Assembly: GCA_963932465.1 (NCBI GenBank) | Contig: OZ010792.1 | Span: 190,181,556 to 190,245,555 of the forward strand | Source of the DNA: Maratus speciosus | Taxonomy: Eukaryota; Arthropoda; Arachnida; Araneae; Salticidae | Reading direction: 5' to 3' | DNA length: 64,000 bases | Shown: piece by piece, positions 54,661-64,000 of the stretch | Numbering within the stretch: position 1 is the stretch's first letter | Layout of the letters: each line of letters opens with the position of its first letter | Program-made: the position numbers and the translations under genes | The notes under the pieces: model-generated | The model's database searches: none | What the model was told of the DNA's origin: nothing | The model's input: the letters and a program-made list of their open reading frames with translations, nothing else

Positions 54661-56574
54661 ACGAATTTTATCACACGAACAGCCATTAACAGACGCGCAA
54701 ATATAGTTGACACAGTATAAATTTATTATCTATAAAACTGTTGCTATGTGCAGTTTCAACGGAAAAATTTTATGTGGTTAAAAGAGTAGATGTTTTAAGG
54801 AAATAGACTGATTTTCATTCCTTTTCTGTGTGCGAGAGGGATAACTGAAAATGATGAACAGCTCAAATCTACTTTTATTTTTATTAGTTTTATCTATGCA
54901 TCACAGGCACGTAAAGTGTGAAAATATTGAAGAAGCATTTTCTTTTTCTTTTTATTCAAAAGTATGTGGGCAGATAAATGTAAAAAGAACAGATGTTAAA
55001 AAATAAAGTTTAATCTAAATGTGAAAAACGAAAGGAAATAAAAAAAAACATTTAGGAGCGAATAGAAATGAATTTAGAAAACATTTAGAATTTCCTAACT
55101 AATGGAATTTTGAATACAGAAAGGGGATAATTAACTGAAAAAATTAAATATGTAATAGAAACTCTATTACAGCGCGGATAACATTTAGGCTGTAGTTAAA
55201 TTATTTTACAGACGATTTATCATGCTTTACTTCACTTAACAAATTCCCGATGGCAAACGAGAATTCTCGTTTTCATTCAAAAAACATCAGTGACTAAATG
55301 CGTGCCTTCTACCTTACAGAAATGCAGTTATATAATGTTGTCCATATTTTTTTAGATTGTAAGACATTTATTATTAAATCCGTTCCTTGAAAGCATATGA
55401 CATGCATAAACTTGGGAAACCATCTAGAACACCAATTTCCACAGATTTTCAGAACAGGGAGGAGCTTCTACTGTTTTAAAATTAAGTTTTGATAATAATT
55501 GCTCCTCGGCAGTCTGTTAATTTACTACGGCTGTGATGAGGTTTTTGAAATCAGTGAAATTGTTTTCAGAGGCGGTTTATAAACGACTTTTTTTATGAAC
55601 CCTCCCTCCTTTAAAAATTCCCGATTTACTGTTCTAGAATGCAAAATACCTTGTGTTCCATGATAGATTTATCGTTCATATTTGAATCTGCTTTGAACTA
55701 GGTGAGATTTAGTAGTGCTCTGGCGGTAGTAGATGAAACTTCAGGAATCCAATTTCCTTGTTATTTGCAAATCCCTTACGTATATGGAATTGTTCTGAAG
55801 ATATTTCCGGCATCGACTTTTTAAAACAAACCTGTAGAAAACACGAACGACGATTCCGAATTGTCAATATTCCTTGGAAACCATATATGTTCTAAACTCA
55901 TATGTGCTCAATTAATAATACAGAATAAAATGCAAAGTTAAATGTTTAGTTAAAGGCATTGATAATTACATTTATTACAATACATAGTTAATAAAATAAA
56001 TTAAATACGCTTTTTTCATGTATATTATTTCGCTTCTTCATATAAATTTATTTATAAAGCAAAAACAGTAAACGTTAATTCTATGTATAATTTTAAGACA
56101 TGCACAGTAAAGAACATGTACAAGGAAATTATAAACCTTTTTCTGAAAAAAAAAGTCTCAGCATTTTTTAAACATGAAAACGAAGACCAAAAAACTAAAG
56201 AGAAAAAGAGAAACATCTTAACTGGTCAGACAGACGTATATTCACATTTTTGACATTTACCACTACGATCAGATAATTAACATTTGCCATTATGGAATGC
56301 TGAAGTGAATATGAAAGAATTATTTTATTAATTTGACATTCATATTATTATTTTTTCTATTTTTAAAGATTCTTTACAGTTTTCATTTTATACAATCAAT
56401 ATTTATAATTTCTTTTATCTTTTTATTTGTTTACGCAAAATAGCTGCTATGGATAATTAAAGGCAAAACATGAGGAATGTAAAATTAATTCGTAATAAAA
56501 ATCATGTTAAATATAATTTGTCTGGTGCAACATTATTTAAAGATAATTGCCATATCTCTCTTTCCTAAATAAAA
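54661..56574. other. AT-rich non-coding stretch, nothing recognised
   Basis: No coding frame, array or termini seen. Confidence 0.5.
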
Positions 56575-57135
56575 AGGGAAAAAATGTAACTAACGCTTCT
56601 CCGCTGCTGTAAATGAATTTTTTGTGGCCTGTGGTCTTTGCTCGCAAATATTAAGGAAACGACTGCATACAAAAATATGGAAATGGTTAGTATTTATTAT
56701 AGATAAATGTTTGAAAAAAGCACTGAATAGACAGTTTTTAAATCAAATAATTATTTAAAGAGATAATTAATGATAAAGTTGCTCAAAATCGTTCCATTGA
56801 AAAAGTTTTATAAGAGAAAAAATTATATATAGTAATTTAATCATTTTTTTTCTAAGGATATACATTACGAACTTCCAGTGCGTAGACTGCATTTAGTTTC
56901 TTAATTTGACTAATTCTTTCAGATTTTTTTTAATTTTTAATCAAATTTAGATCATTTCAGGAGCTATTTTTTTTATATTTTAGAAAAGGTTAAAAAATGC
57001 TTTCAAATTCGAATTAAATGATTACGTGTTAAAAGCAGGAAATTATTGAAAATTACGTCAAGAAAGTTGTATTTACACGTGAATATTAAAAGAGAAAGAA
57101 AACATTAAAACAATAAATTCATTAATACTAGTTGG
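56575..57135 (+). repeat. Dispersed repeat family X, copy 2
   Basis: Matches 27721-28400 block by block (GTAACTAACGCTTCTCCGC, GAATTTTTTGTGGCCTGTGG, ACTGCATACAAAAATATG, GAAAATTACGTCAAGAAAG), diverged and with deletions relative to it. Confidence 0.65.
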
Positions 57136-57961
57136 CCTAGCAACCTTGTGTGCCGCATTTCAATTGCATGAGATCTTACGATTTTTTCGTTGGAAGTGTA
57201 AATCTAGTTTTATTATGCATTTAAATAAAACTATAATATTTATTTGGTATAATACTGAATTTCAAGTAATAAATCATATTATAATGCCGGTTGAAAGTTT
57301 ATTAAATTAGAAGGCACGCTTTCAAAATTCAATTTTAAAAAACATTGCTTACTTTTAAGATTTGACTTTTTTTTTTAAACTACTGAAATGCAAGTGAAAT
57401 AATTTTGACAAAATTTAACAAAAAGGGCGTCATTTGGAGAACCAAGCAAGAAACATTTTTGAGATTTGTGAATTCTACCTTTAGTGGTTTTGTGAAGAAT
57501 TTTAACGCGTCATCTTTAAAAAAAGTTATTTGAAAAATGGTATTTCTTCTTTAAATTTATTTTGGTCTAAATATAGGACAATAATTTTATATATATACAT
57601 GCAAAAATCTTAACTTTATTTTTTGCTCAGTTTCTATGGTTGAATATTAATAATAAAAAAACAACAGCTACGATCGAATGTTTGAAAATGAGAATTTGTC
57701 GACAGACGATTTTTTCTGGTTTAGAATAAGTTGCTTCCTGAAGATGAATGCGTAAAACTGCTTTTTATTCATTAGCTTCTATTTCGGGCTAAAAACTTCA
57801 AATGGTAAAACGAGAAAAGGCAAGGCAGAAAATGTAAAATAGAATGGAGAATTATTTCAAAAACACTCAACTTTTTTTTTTCTGATGTATTTATTTATCG
57901 TCTGTAATCCCTATTTTAATTTATTACTTCATTTATTTCAAGAAAAAGGGGTTGCCTTTCT

Positions 57962-57996
<35 letters not shown>

Positions 57997-58908
57997 TAGG
58001 TTTTTAAAACTTTTCTCACTAATTTTAAAAGCGCTTAAGACTCCTAATATGCAGCTTTCAAACAAATTATATTTTTGTAATTCCACGGTGTAAAGATTGA
58101 AAATTTTCCATTACACATGTGATAATTTTTTGTTTTATTTATTTTATTTTATTTTATTACTAATTTTGTAATTTCATTATGGAATATTAGACGGGTACAT
58201 TTATATTTGTGAAACTAAGGCTATTTATATTGCTTAAAGTGATAGTGGGTTATTATTCTTCCTTAAAAGCGTCTGCACACGATAGAGACAGATTGTTACA
58301 AATCATGCTTGAAAATTAATTTAAAAGCCATAAAAAATTAATACATTGAGATAGAGCATTCAAACAAATTGCATTTGAAAGTAATTTTTTTCCCTATATA
58401 CCCGTAAAAAAATTTAACATGTCCGATATTTAGAAGTTTAAAAAATTGCAAAACCAAATTTTCATTATTATGTGTTGCCATTCGCAAAATGATTTTATAA
58501 TATAGATAGATAAGTTAAAGTAGTAAACGGAGGAAATCATGTCGGATTTAAAAGAACCAAATAATAATACTACCAAACATTTTAAATTAAAAAATATATT
58601 TACAGGAGAATTTTATTTCATATTTCGAGATAATTTTTAAACGATTGTCGCCAATTCTAAGACAGCGCAAATATTAATATATTCTTTCTAAATAACAAAA
58701 GTATTTTCACGTGAATATTTAAAAGAGAAAAAAAAACTTTGGTGAAAATTACCTAGTATTTAAAACGATATATTTAAAATGTATTATTTGAATTCAATTT
58801 TCTAATAGCATTGTTAAAAAAATACCGGAGGCAAAGAATCTGTTTGCTTCATTCATTTTAAATTAGCTGATTTTCAAATATTTAATTAATCTTATTGTAT
58901 CAAACAGG
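57136..58908. other. AT-rich non-coding stretch
   Basis: No gene recognised. It contains a T-run of about 30 at 57966-57995 and a CACGTGAATATTTAAAAGAG block near 58710 that recalls families X and the 3-kb repeat. Confidence 0.5.
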
Positions 58909-59134
58909 AAAACAGCCATACTATGCTTTAACAGCTGATGATTCGGCAAAATTCTCAAGTGAAGGTAAATGGATTGAAACCCGTGTACTAGGAGATCGAC
59001 ACTGGTATTTTAATTATAATTCAATCTTCCGTAATCATTTTAAATGCGACCAAATTAGCGTGCTTTTAGAGTCTGCTGTGTCTGAACGACGGTTGGCGAG
59101 CGTAGCTCACAAGGGGAAGCACGCGATTTTTTAA
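58895..59134 (+). CDS. Exon-like open frame, unrecognised
   Basis: A stretch of better coding composition than its surroundings. The frame reads GKQPYYALTADDSAKFSSEG, then KWIETRVLGDRHWYFN and ends ESAVSERRLASVAHKGKHAIF. The apparent start is not ATG but TTG. An acceptor-like TATCAAACAG ends at 58908 and a donor-like GAAG|GTAAATGG lies near 58963, so a 55-bp exon is possible. The last third contains a GC-rich GGTTGGCGAGCGTAGCTC block more typical of a repeat. I recognise no family. It may be an exon, a mobile-element fragment or chance. Confidence 0.2.
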   Translation: MYQTGKQPYYALTADDSAKFSSEGKWIETRVLGDRHWYFNYNSIFRNHFKCDQISVLLESAVSERRLASVAHKGKHAIF

Positions 59135-59271
59135 AAACCTAATAGAGCCGCAACATGCTAATTAAAATAAAAATCCTATTTTTAAGGTAAACTAATCAAA
59201 AGCGTTGCTTTACGATTTATGTATCATTTATTAAAAAAATCCATTGAACTATAATTGTTCATACAACATGT

Positions 59272-60789
59272 GGGTCATTCCATAAAAATGAGCAAATCAC
59301 CTGTGGCAGACATGTCACAGATTTTAACGAAAATCATTTTGTAAGTAGATCATATCTATTTATGAGTAAATGTAAAATAATAGATTTTAGGATTGTTTAT
59401 TTAAGTATTAAAATTTATATTAAAAGTGGATGCAAAATCGTGGTTTTGGCTACATGCTTGAAGTTTCAATTTTGGTTATTAGCCTTAAGAATGCAAAGAC
59501 TATATTAAAAATTATTTATAATTAGGAATGAATGATAAGTAACAGATTGACGTAAGTTAGTAATTGTATTTTTATTCCTTAATGAGAAAAAAATTATTTT
59601 TGAAAAAATTTGAGGGAAAAATGCAACGTTTCTATAGAGATGAAGGACACCTCTGACAATATCAAAATTGCTTGACGTTATAGCTAAAAGTATATATATT
59701 AAATATTTAAACTTTAATTCTTGCCTTTTTTATTCCTTAATGAGAAAAAAAATAAATAGTAAAAAATGTTAAGGATAAAATGCAATATTTCTATCACTTG
59801 TTTCGACGTGAAAAAAAACTTTTTAAACTTTTAATTCTTTTAATATTATAGATAACAGTGTATATTTTAAATATAAAAACTTTTATACTTGCTTTCAGTT
59901 TATTTTTTCCTCGAGAAGATTTTTAATTAAAGTAGAAAAAAGCTCAATTGAACAAAAAATTATATATTAATTTCTAAACCCACATACAGAAAATAGATGG
60001 CAGCACTAAATTTTTTCACCTTGAAATCGTGCAATATTTTAAGAAACGCGCGCGAATTAAAAAAAAATAGCTCATGGAATATAGTTAATATTGCCTTTTT
60101 TAACCCAATTTTGTGACGTTAGGAATCAAAAAGGGATGCTTGAATATTTTCTATCAGATTATGGACTTATTGATCTTTATGTCTGTGCAATAACTGTAAT
60201 CTGGGACATTTCCTTCATTGTTTTTTTTACCTGTCAATAAGAGGAAAAATTACGATTTTGTCATTTTTTTAAAAGTTTCTAAAATTTTTTAAAGGTGAAG
60301 GAAATACATGGCAACTTAAAAACTTAAGTAATTCGATCTTAATATGTAAAACTACATCAGGCATTAATTTCTCAGATGTTTTTGAATTCCTTTAATTTTT
60401 ATTACGTTTTTAATTTTCTCAAAATTTGCAAATTTTCAATTTTTACAACCAATTAAAGAATAATCATGGTGTTACCAGATTATTATTGCTCAATAAATAA
60501 GAAGATAATTTTTCAAAGGTTACATTATTAAAAAAAAATTCCTTTCAGTTAAATAGTTTTCAAGATACAGAACTTCAAATCTTCAACTTTGGACGATTGC
60601 ACACATGCCATTCTTTATCACAAGTTTTTTAAATGTCCAAAACTGCTAAAATAATTTATTTTTTGTGAAGATATTTTGCAGAGCTCTATTTGAATATGAA
60701 TTGAACCTGTATATCAAATTTTATTAAAATCTATTACTATGTGGCCACGACTTTTTTAAAATTTTTGCTCATTTTACGTGGAATGACCC
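59272..60789. mobile_element. TIR element with 4-bp target duplication, 1.5 kb
   Basis: Begins GGGTCATTCCATAAAAATGA and ends TCATTTTACGTGGAATGACCC, inverted repeats of about 25 bp with small differences. ATGT flanks both ends (59268-59271 and 60790-60793). Known: 4-bp duplications occur in Sola- and Chapaev-type elements, but the length alone does not assign it. The interior is AT-rich without a transposase frame. Confidence 0.7.
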
Positions 60790-60793
60790 ATGT

Positions 60794-62767
60794 ATAAATT
60801 ATTTTAACAGAAATCTTTAGTGAACCACAGTCTTTAAAGCAATATCAATATTCTCTACTCCTTTAAATATAAGAAATCACTTTATCTTCTTGACAATTCG
60901 AGAAGTACATTGCATGTGTAAAGATTATTAAGACATTTATGAACATTATTGAATTTCGTATAGGCGCATAAATGACCTTATTGCGTGTCCCAACTGTTGC
61001 AATACGGAAAGTGGATTCCGATTTTCTTTGTGCGTGACAGTTAATTATGTTCTTCAAATCAATTAGAAACATATCAAAGGGAAAATTCAAATATTTTTGC
61101 TTCTTTTCAATTCGTAAGTTATGAAATGTACGTGGTTTGTCAACTCGGTGCTTTTCTCAGCGAAAGGTAAAAATAAATTTAATAAAATATTCCCAACTTA
61201 TGATTCGTAGTATTTTATTAAATTTATTATAACTCCATATTATAACCTTTGTACTATGGCACTATTTGAAATACATACATACATATATGTTTATATTTAA
61301 ATATAATATTTATGTACACAAATTTAGAAAATTAAATATTTCCGTAGAAATAAGGAAATTCTACTGGAAGATCCACCGCCAGAACAGTTTTTAATTTTTA
61401 AGGATTTTGTTTTGTGAAAAAAGCAATTCATTTAGATGTTAGTTGTTATATATGTGATAGATGTTCGCAAATCCACACTCTCCATGTTTGACATATTTAA
61501 GTAATTGATATTTAGTAAAAGATATAGAAATTATATAAACCTATAATATCCGTTCTGTGTTGCATGGACTGCGATATCCTATGTTTTACAATGAATAGAA
61601 AATAGATGACGCTATTCACGATTAAAAACCCGATTACTAGTACAATTCTTAGAAATTGCATTACAGTGTTCATTAAGAGTGTGTCCGTCCTCCAGATATA
61701 TTAGTGTCCACAGATGCATTTTCTTGCGCTTATGAGTTGTTTATAAAAATTATATACATTTTTACGTTTATGAAAAAATCTTATTATTAAGAATTGGTTT
61801 AAGAACATTACAATTAAATGGCGATACTGAATTCAAAAAAAGGTTTTCTGATAAGCAGTGAATTAAATTCAACTGCTCTTAAAGATACAAAAAAAAATAA
61901 ATTAATTAAGTTTATGTTTAAGTATAGAATACTTCTGGCTTCATTTTATACATTTTTCTTTCATTTGCTATATTTTCCTACAGGTTTTCCGTTTTCTAAA
62001 TATAGTTTACAAAAAATGTGCTATGATAATACATATTTTAAATTTTACTTAAAATTACTTTACGCTCAAGAAATGTATTTGTAGCAATTTTTTGTAAAAA
62101 TTTCGACTTTTTCTAATATTTAAATTTAAATAAAAAAATAAAACCTCTATGGCATCATTTCAAAATTGTATTTACATATTGTATCCGTCATATAAAATAG
62201 TCTTCGCTTAAAAGTGCCACTGGAAAATAGAAAATGAGTCGGTGGCTGCATATTTGTTTTTTACGAGCAGAAAAACTCTTTTAGATTAATAAAAAATATT
62301 TGAAAATCATAGTTTTAATATTTCTACACATAAAATGAGTGACATAATTAATAAAAAAGGAAAGAAATGGCATAGTGCACTAGAAAAAATATCTGTATTT
62401 TCTTATATAAATACTGGTATATTCCGTTAAAAAAAAATCCATAATAAGTCACCACCCTGTTAAGCATGATCTGCTCAAAAAATTGTATTGAAAAGCTACA
62501 TTATAAAGATATAATCAATAATGATATAACAGTTACCATGTTTTATCCTTTCTCTGGAACAGTGCGAGTAACCCGATTGCCGACATTTCGACGAAACATT
62601 ATGAAAAACATTTTAAACACAAAAATGTAACATAAAACTGGAAATATAAAAATTTAGCTACTGCAGGCTTATCTAAAAATTACAGATTACAAGGAAAAAT
62701 AATTATTAATACTTGTTTTATTAAAACGACAGGAAAGATAACGAATGAAGCTCGATTGTTTTTTAAA
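60794..62767. other. AT-rich non-coding stretch, nothing recognised
   Basis: Short frames at 60863-61090 (minus) and 61818-62084 (plus) show no domain or signal I can support. Confidence 0.5.
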
Positions 62768-62769
62768 TA

Positions 62770-64000
62770 CAGTGATACCTCGTTTTCCGTCGATAATCCG
62801 TCCGAAAACAATCGGTGAAATCCAAAACTGACGAAAACCGAGGCAATTATTTCCATATGAATCTATGTAAATCCAGTTAATTTGCTCTAAACGCTCCAGT
62901 TTATATATCAAAAATACATTTTATAGAGAATAAGTATAGCGTTTAATACTAAAAAGGATAAGAAATTAATACAGTGATCTTGGCCTATGGTATCGAGGCA
63001 CGATATCTGGGGTCATTTCCCTTTATGGTCTTTTGGCAGTAGTACTAACTTCAGAATCAGAAGACCTGTGTCAGTCAAAAAAGCTGTCCAAAGTCGTCTG
63101 CTTCTGCCGCCTCTTTAAGATTAAAGTAGGAACACCTGACATTATCATTAAACAAGTTGCAGATGCAACTTGCAACAGTTTTGTTTGGGTGATTTTTCTC
63201 CACACACCCATGCTCCTTACTCTACATAGAAAATATGTCTTTAATCTCTGAAGAAGCCATATTCTTCCCTGCCTCTTCCACTAATGCTTTTTCAAGAACT
63301 ATCTTAAAGACAATTCTGTATCTGATGTCACCTAAAAGCACCTTTGAAATATTGCTTTCGTGTACAGTTTTTAGAAATCTGAAATGTGATTGTGGTCCAC
63401 GGGCTGTTTTAGTGGTGTAGTATATGGTGGCTAGAACTTAACTTTGATAAAATTTAACTCCTCCAACAAGGAGTCTTCCAAATCTGGAGGATGTGCATGA
63501 ACATTGTCCATGACAAGGAGGCACTTAAGGGGAAACTCATTATCCTGGAGGTACTTTTTCACATTCGGGCCAACCCCGTCATTCATCCACTCATTGAAAA
63601 TTGACCTTGTGACCTATGCTTTCTTATTTTCCCTCCAAATTACACACAATTTACTTTTAGTCACGTTGCTTCTGTTAACAACTGTAGGCGTTTCTGAATG
63701 GTATACCCGTAAGAGCTTCACTTTACAATCACTTCCAGCGTTACTGTGGCACAAAAGACGTAGCCTATCTTTCATAGTGTTATGTCCTGGTAGTGCCTTT
63801 TCCTCCCGTGTAGGGAAAGCCCTCTTTTGCATTTTCTCCGAAAAGAGGCCAGTTTTATCACAGTTCAAGACTTGTTGGGACATGAATCCTTCAACCTCTA
63901 AGTAATCCTTGAAATCGGGCACAAATGTTTCGCCCAGTCTTAACCGAACTTGCACCTTCGCAGTGTCTAGTAACACTGTGTATGCCGTTGCGCCTACTGA
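62770..64000 (-). mobile_element. Tigger/pogo DNA transposon, 3' part, runs off the window
   Basis: The left terminus CAGTGATACCTCGTTTTCC follows TA at 62768-62769. It is succeeded by the typical Tigger sub-terminal region (CGATAATCCGTCCGAAAAC, ACGAAAACCGAGGCAATTAT). The transposase is read on the minus strand from the right edge. The other terminus lies beyond the window. Confidence 0.9.
63010..64000 (-). pseudogene. Tigger/pogo DDE transposase, C-terminal part, decayed
   Basis: Reading in from the right edge: VPDFKDYLEVEGFMSQQVLN, then CDKTGLFSEKMQKRAFPTRE (first catalytic Asp, codon 63857-63859), ALPGHNTMKDRLRLLCHSNA and LCVIWRENKKA. A TAG at 63614-63616 replaces the expected Trp. Beyond it the frame continues as SIFNEWMNDG, CLLVMDNVHAHPPDLED (second Asp, codon 63506-63508), then a stop at 63431-63433 in place of Leu, PPYTTPLKQPVDHN (third acidic position) and more stops from 63371. 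The DNA-binding N-terminus is outside the window. Known role: cut-and-paste transposition at TA sites. It cannot be functional as it stands. Confidence 0.92.

Noticed and set aside
61818..62084. 88-codon plus-strand frame starting with ATG
   Set aside because: Composition is that of random AT-rich sequence (Lys, Phe, Leu, Tyr); no signal peptide, domain or splice context supports it.
63504..63905. Plus-strand 133-codon frame at the right edge
   Set aside because: The opposite strand carries clear Tigger transposase motifs; this frame is its shadow.

Overview
This window looks like gene-poor, AT-rich animal nuclear DNA. The element mix (Ty1/copia, an RNase H-bearing non-LTR element, a Penelope-like element, Tigger/pogo, piggyBac-type and other TIR elements) and the base composition suggest an arthropod, perhaps a chelicerate; that placement is inference. 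I found no host protein gene, rRNA gene or convincing tRNA gene. Nearly everything recognisable is a mobile element or an array derived from one.

Layout. 0-8 kb: a TTAA-flanked piggyBac-type element (1968-2488), a dispersed repeat (2995-3430), and a 3.7-kb element with terminal inverted repeats of about 430 bp and a TAA target duplication (4127-7834). The last sits in one copy of a duplicated host repeat whose other copy preserves the empty site. 8.5-12.6 kb: a fold-back repeat carrying two copies of a coding-like fragment, then a 2.5-kb array of about 330-bp units bounded by short inverted repeats. 12.6-19.3 kb: mostly featureless, with one possible small secreted-peptide ORF (14963-15169). 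19.5-21.3 kb: a pogo-like element split by a Tc1/mariner-type element. 25.0-26.4 kb: a broken Penelope-like element (RT tail plus GIY-YIG domain) capped by an inverted copy of its own 3' end, with a hammerhead-ribozyme-like motif. 27-30 kb: dispersed repeats and an 11-unit tandem array. 30.3-39.5 kb: small MITEs, a repeat-filled TIR element, a second inverted repeat with a hammerhead-like motif, and a TTAA-flanked element.

39.5-52.8 kb is the best-resolved part. A minus-strand Ty1/copia element with two LTRs of about 690 bp is interrupted inside gag by a complete plus-strand non-LTR retrotransposon (44019-51633), flanked by a perfect 15-bp target-site duplication. The non-LTR element has intact ORF1 (coiled coil, zinc knuckles) and ORF2 (endonuclease, reverse transcriptase, RNase H), so it is younger than the decayed copia host, whose LTRs differ at roughly 40 positions by eye.

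53-64 kb: dispersed repeats, a GC-richer island (53.8-54.66 kb), an exon-like ORF (58.9 kb), a TIR element with a 4-bp target duplication (59272-60789), and the 3' part of a decayed Tigger/pogo DDE transposase running off the right edge. All boundaries and similarities were judged by eye on this sequence; no database search or alignment program was used.
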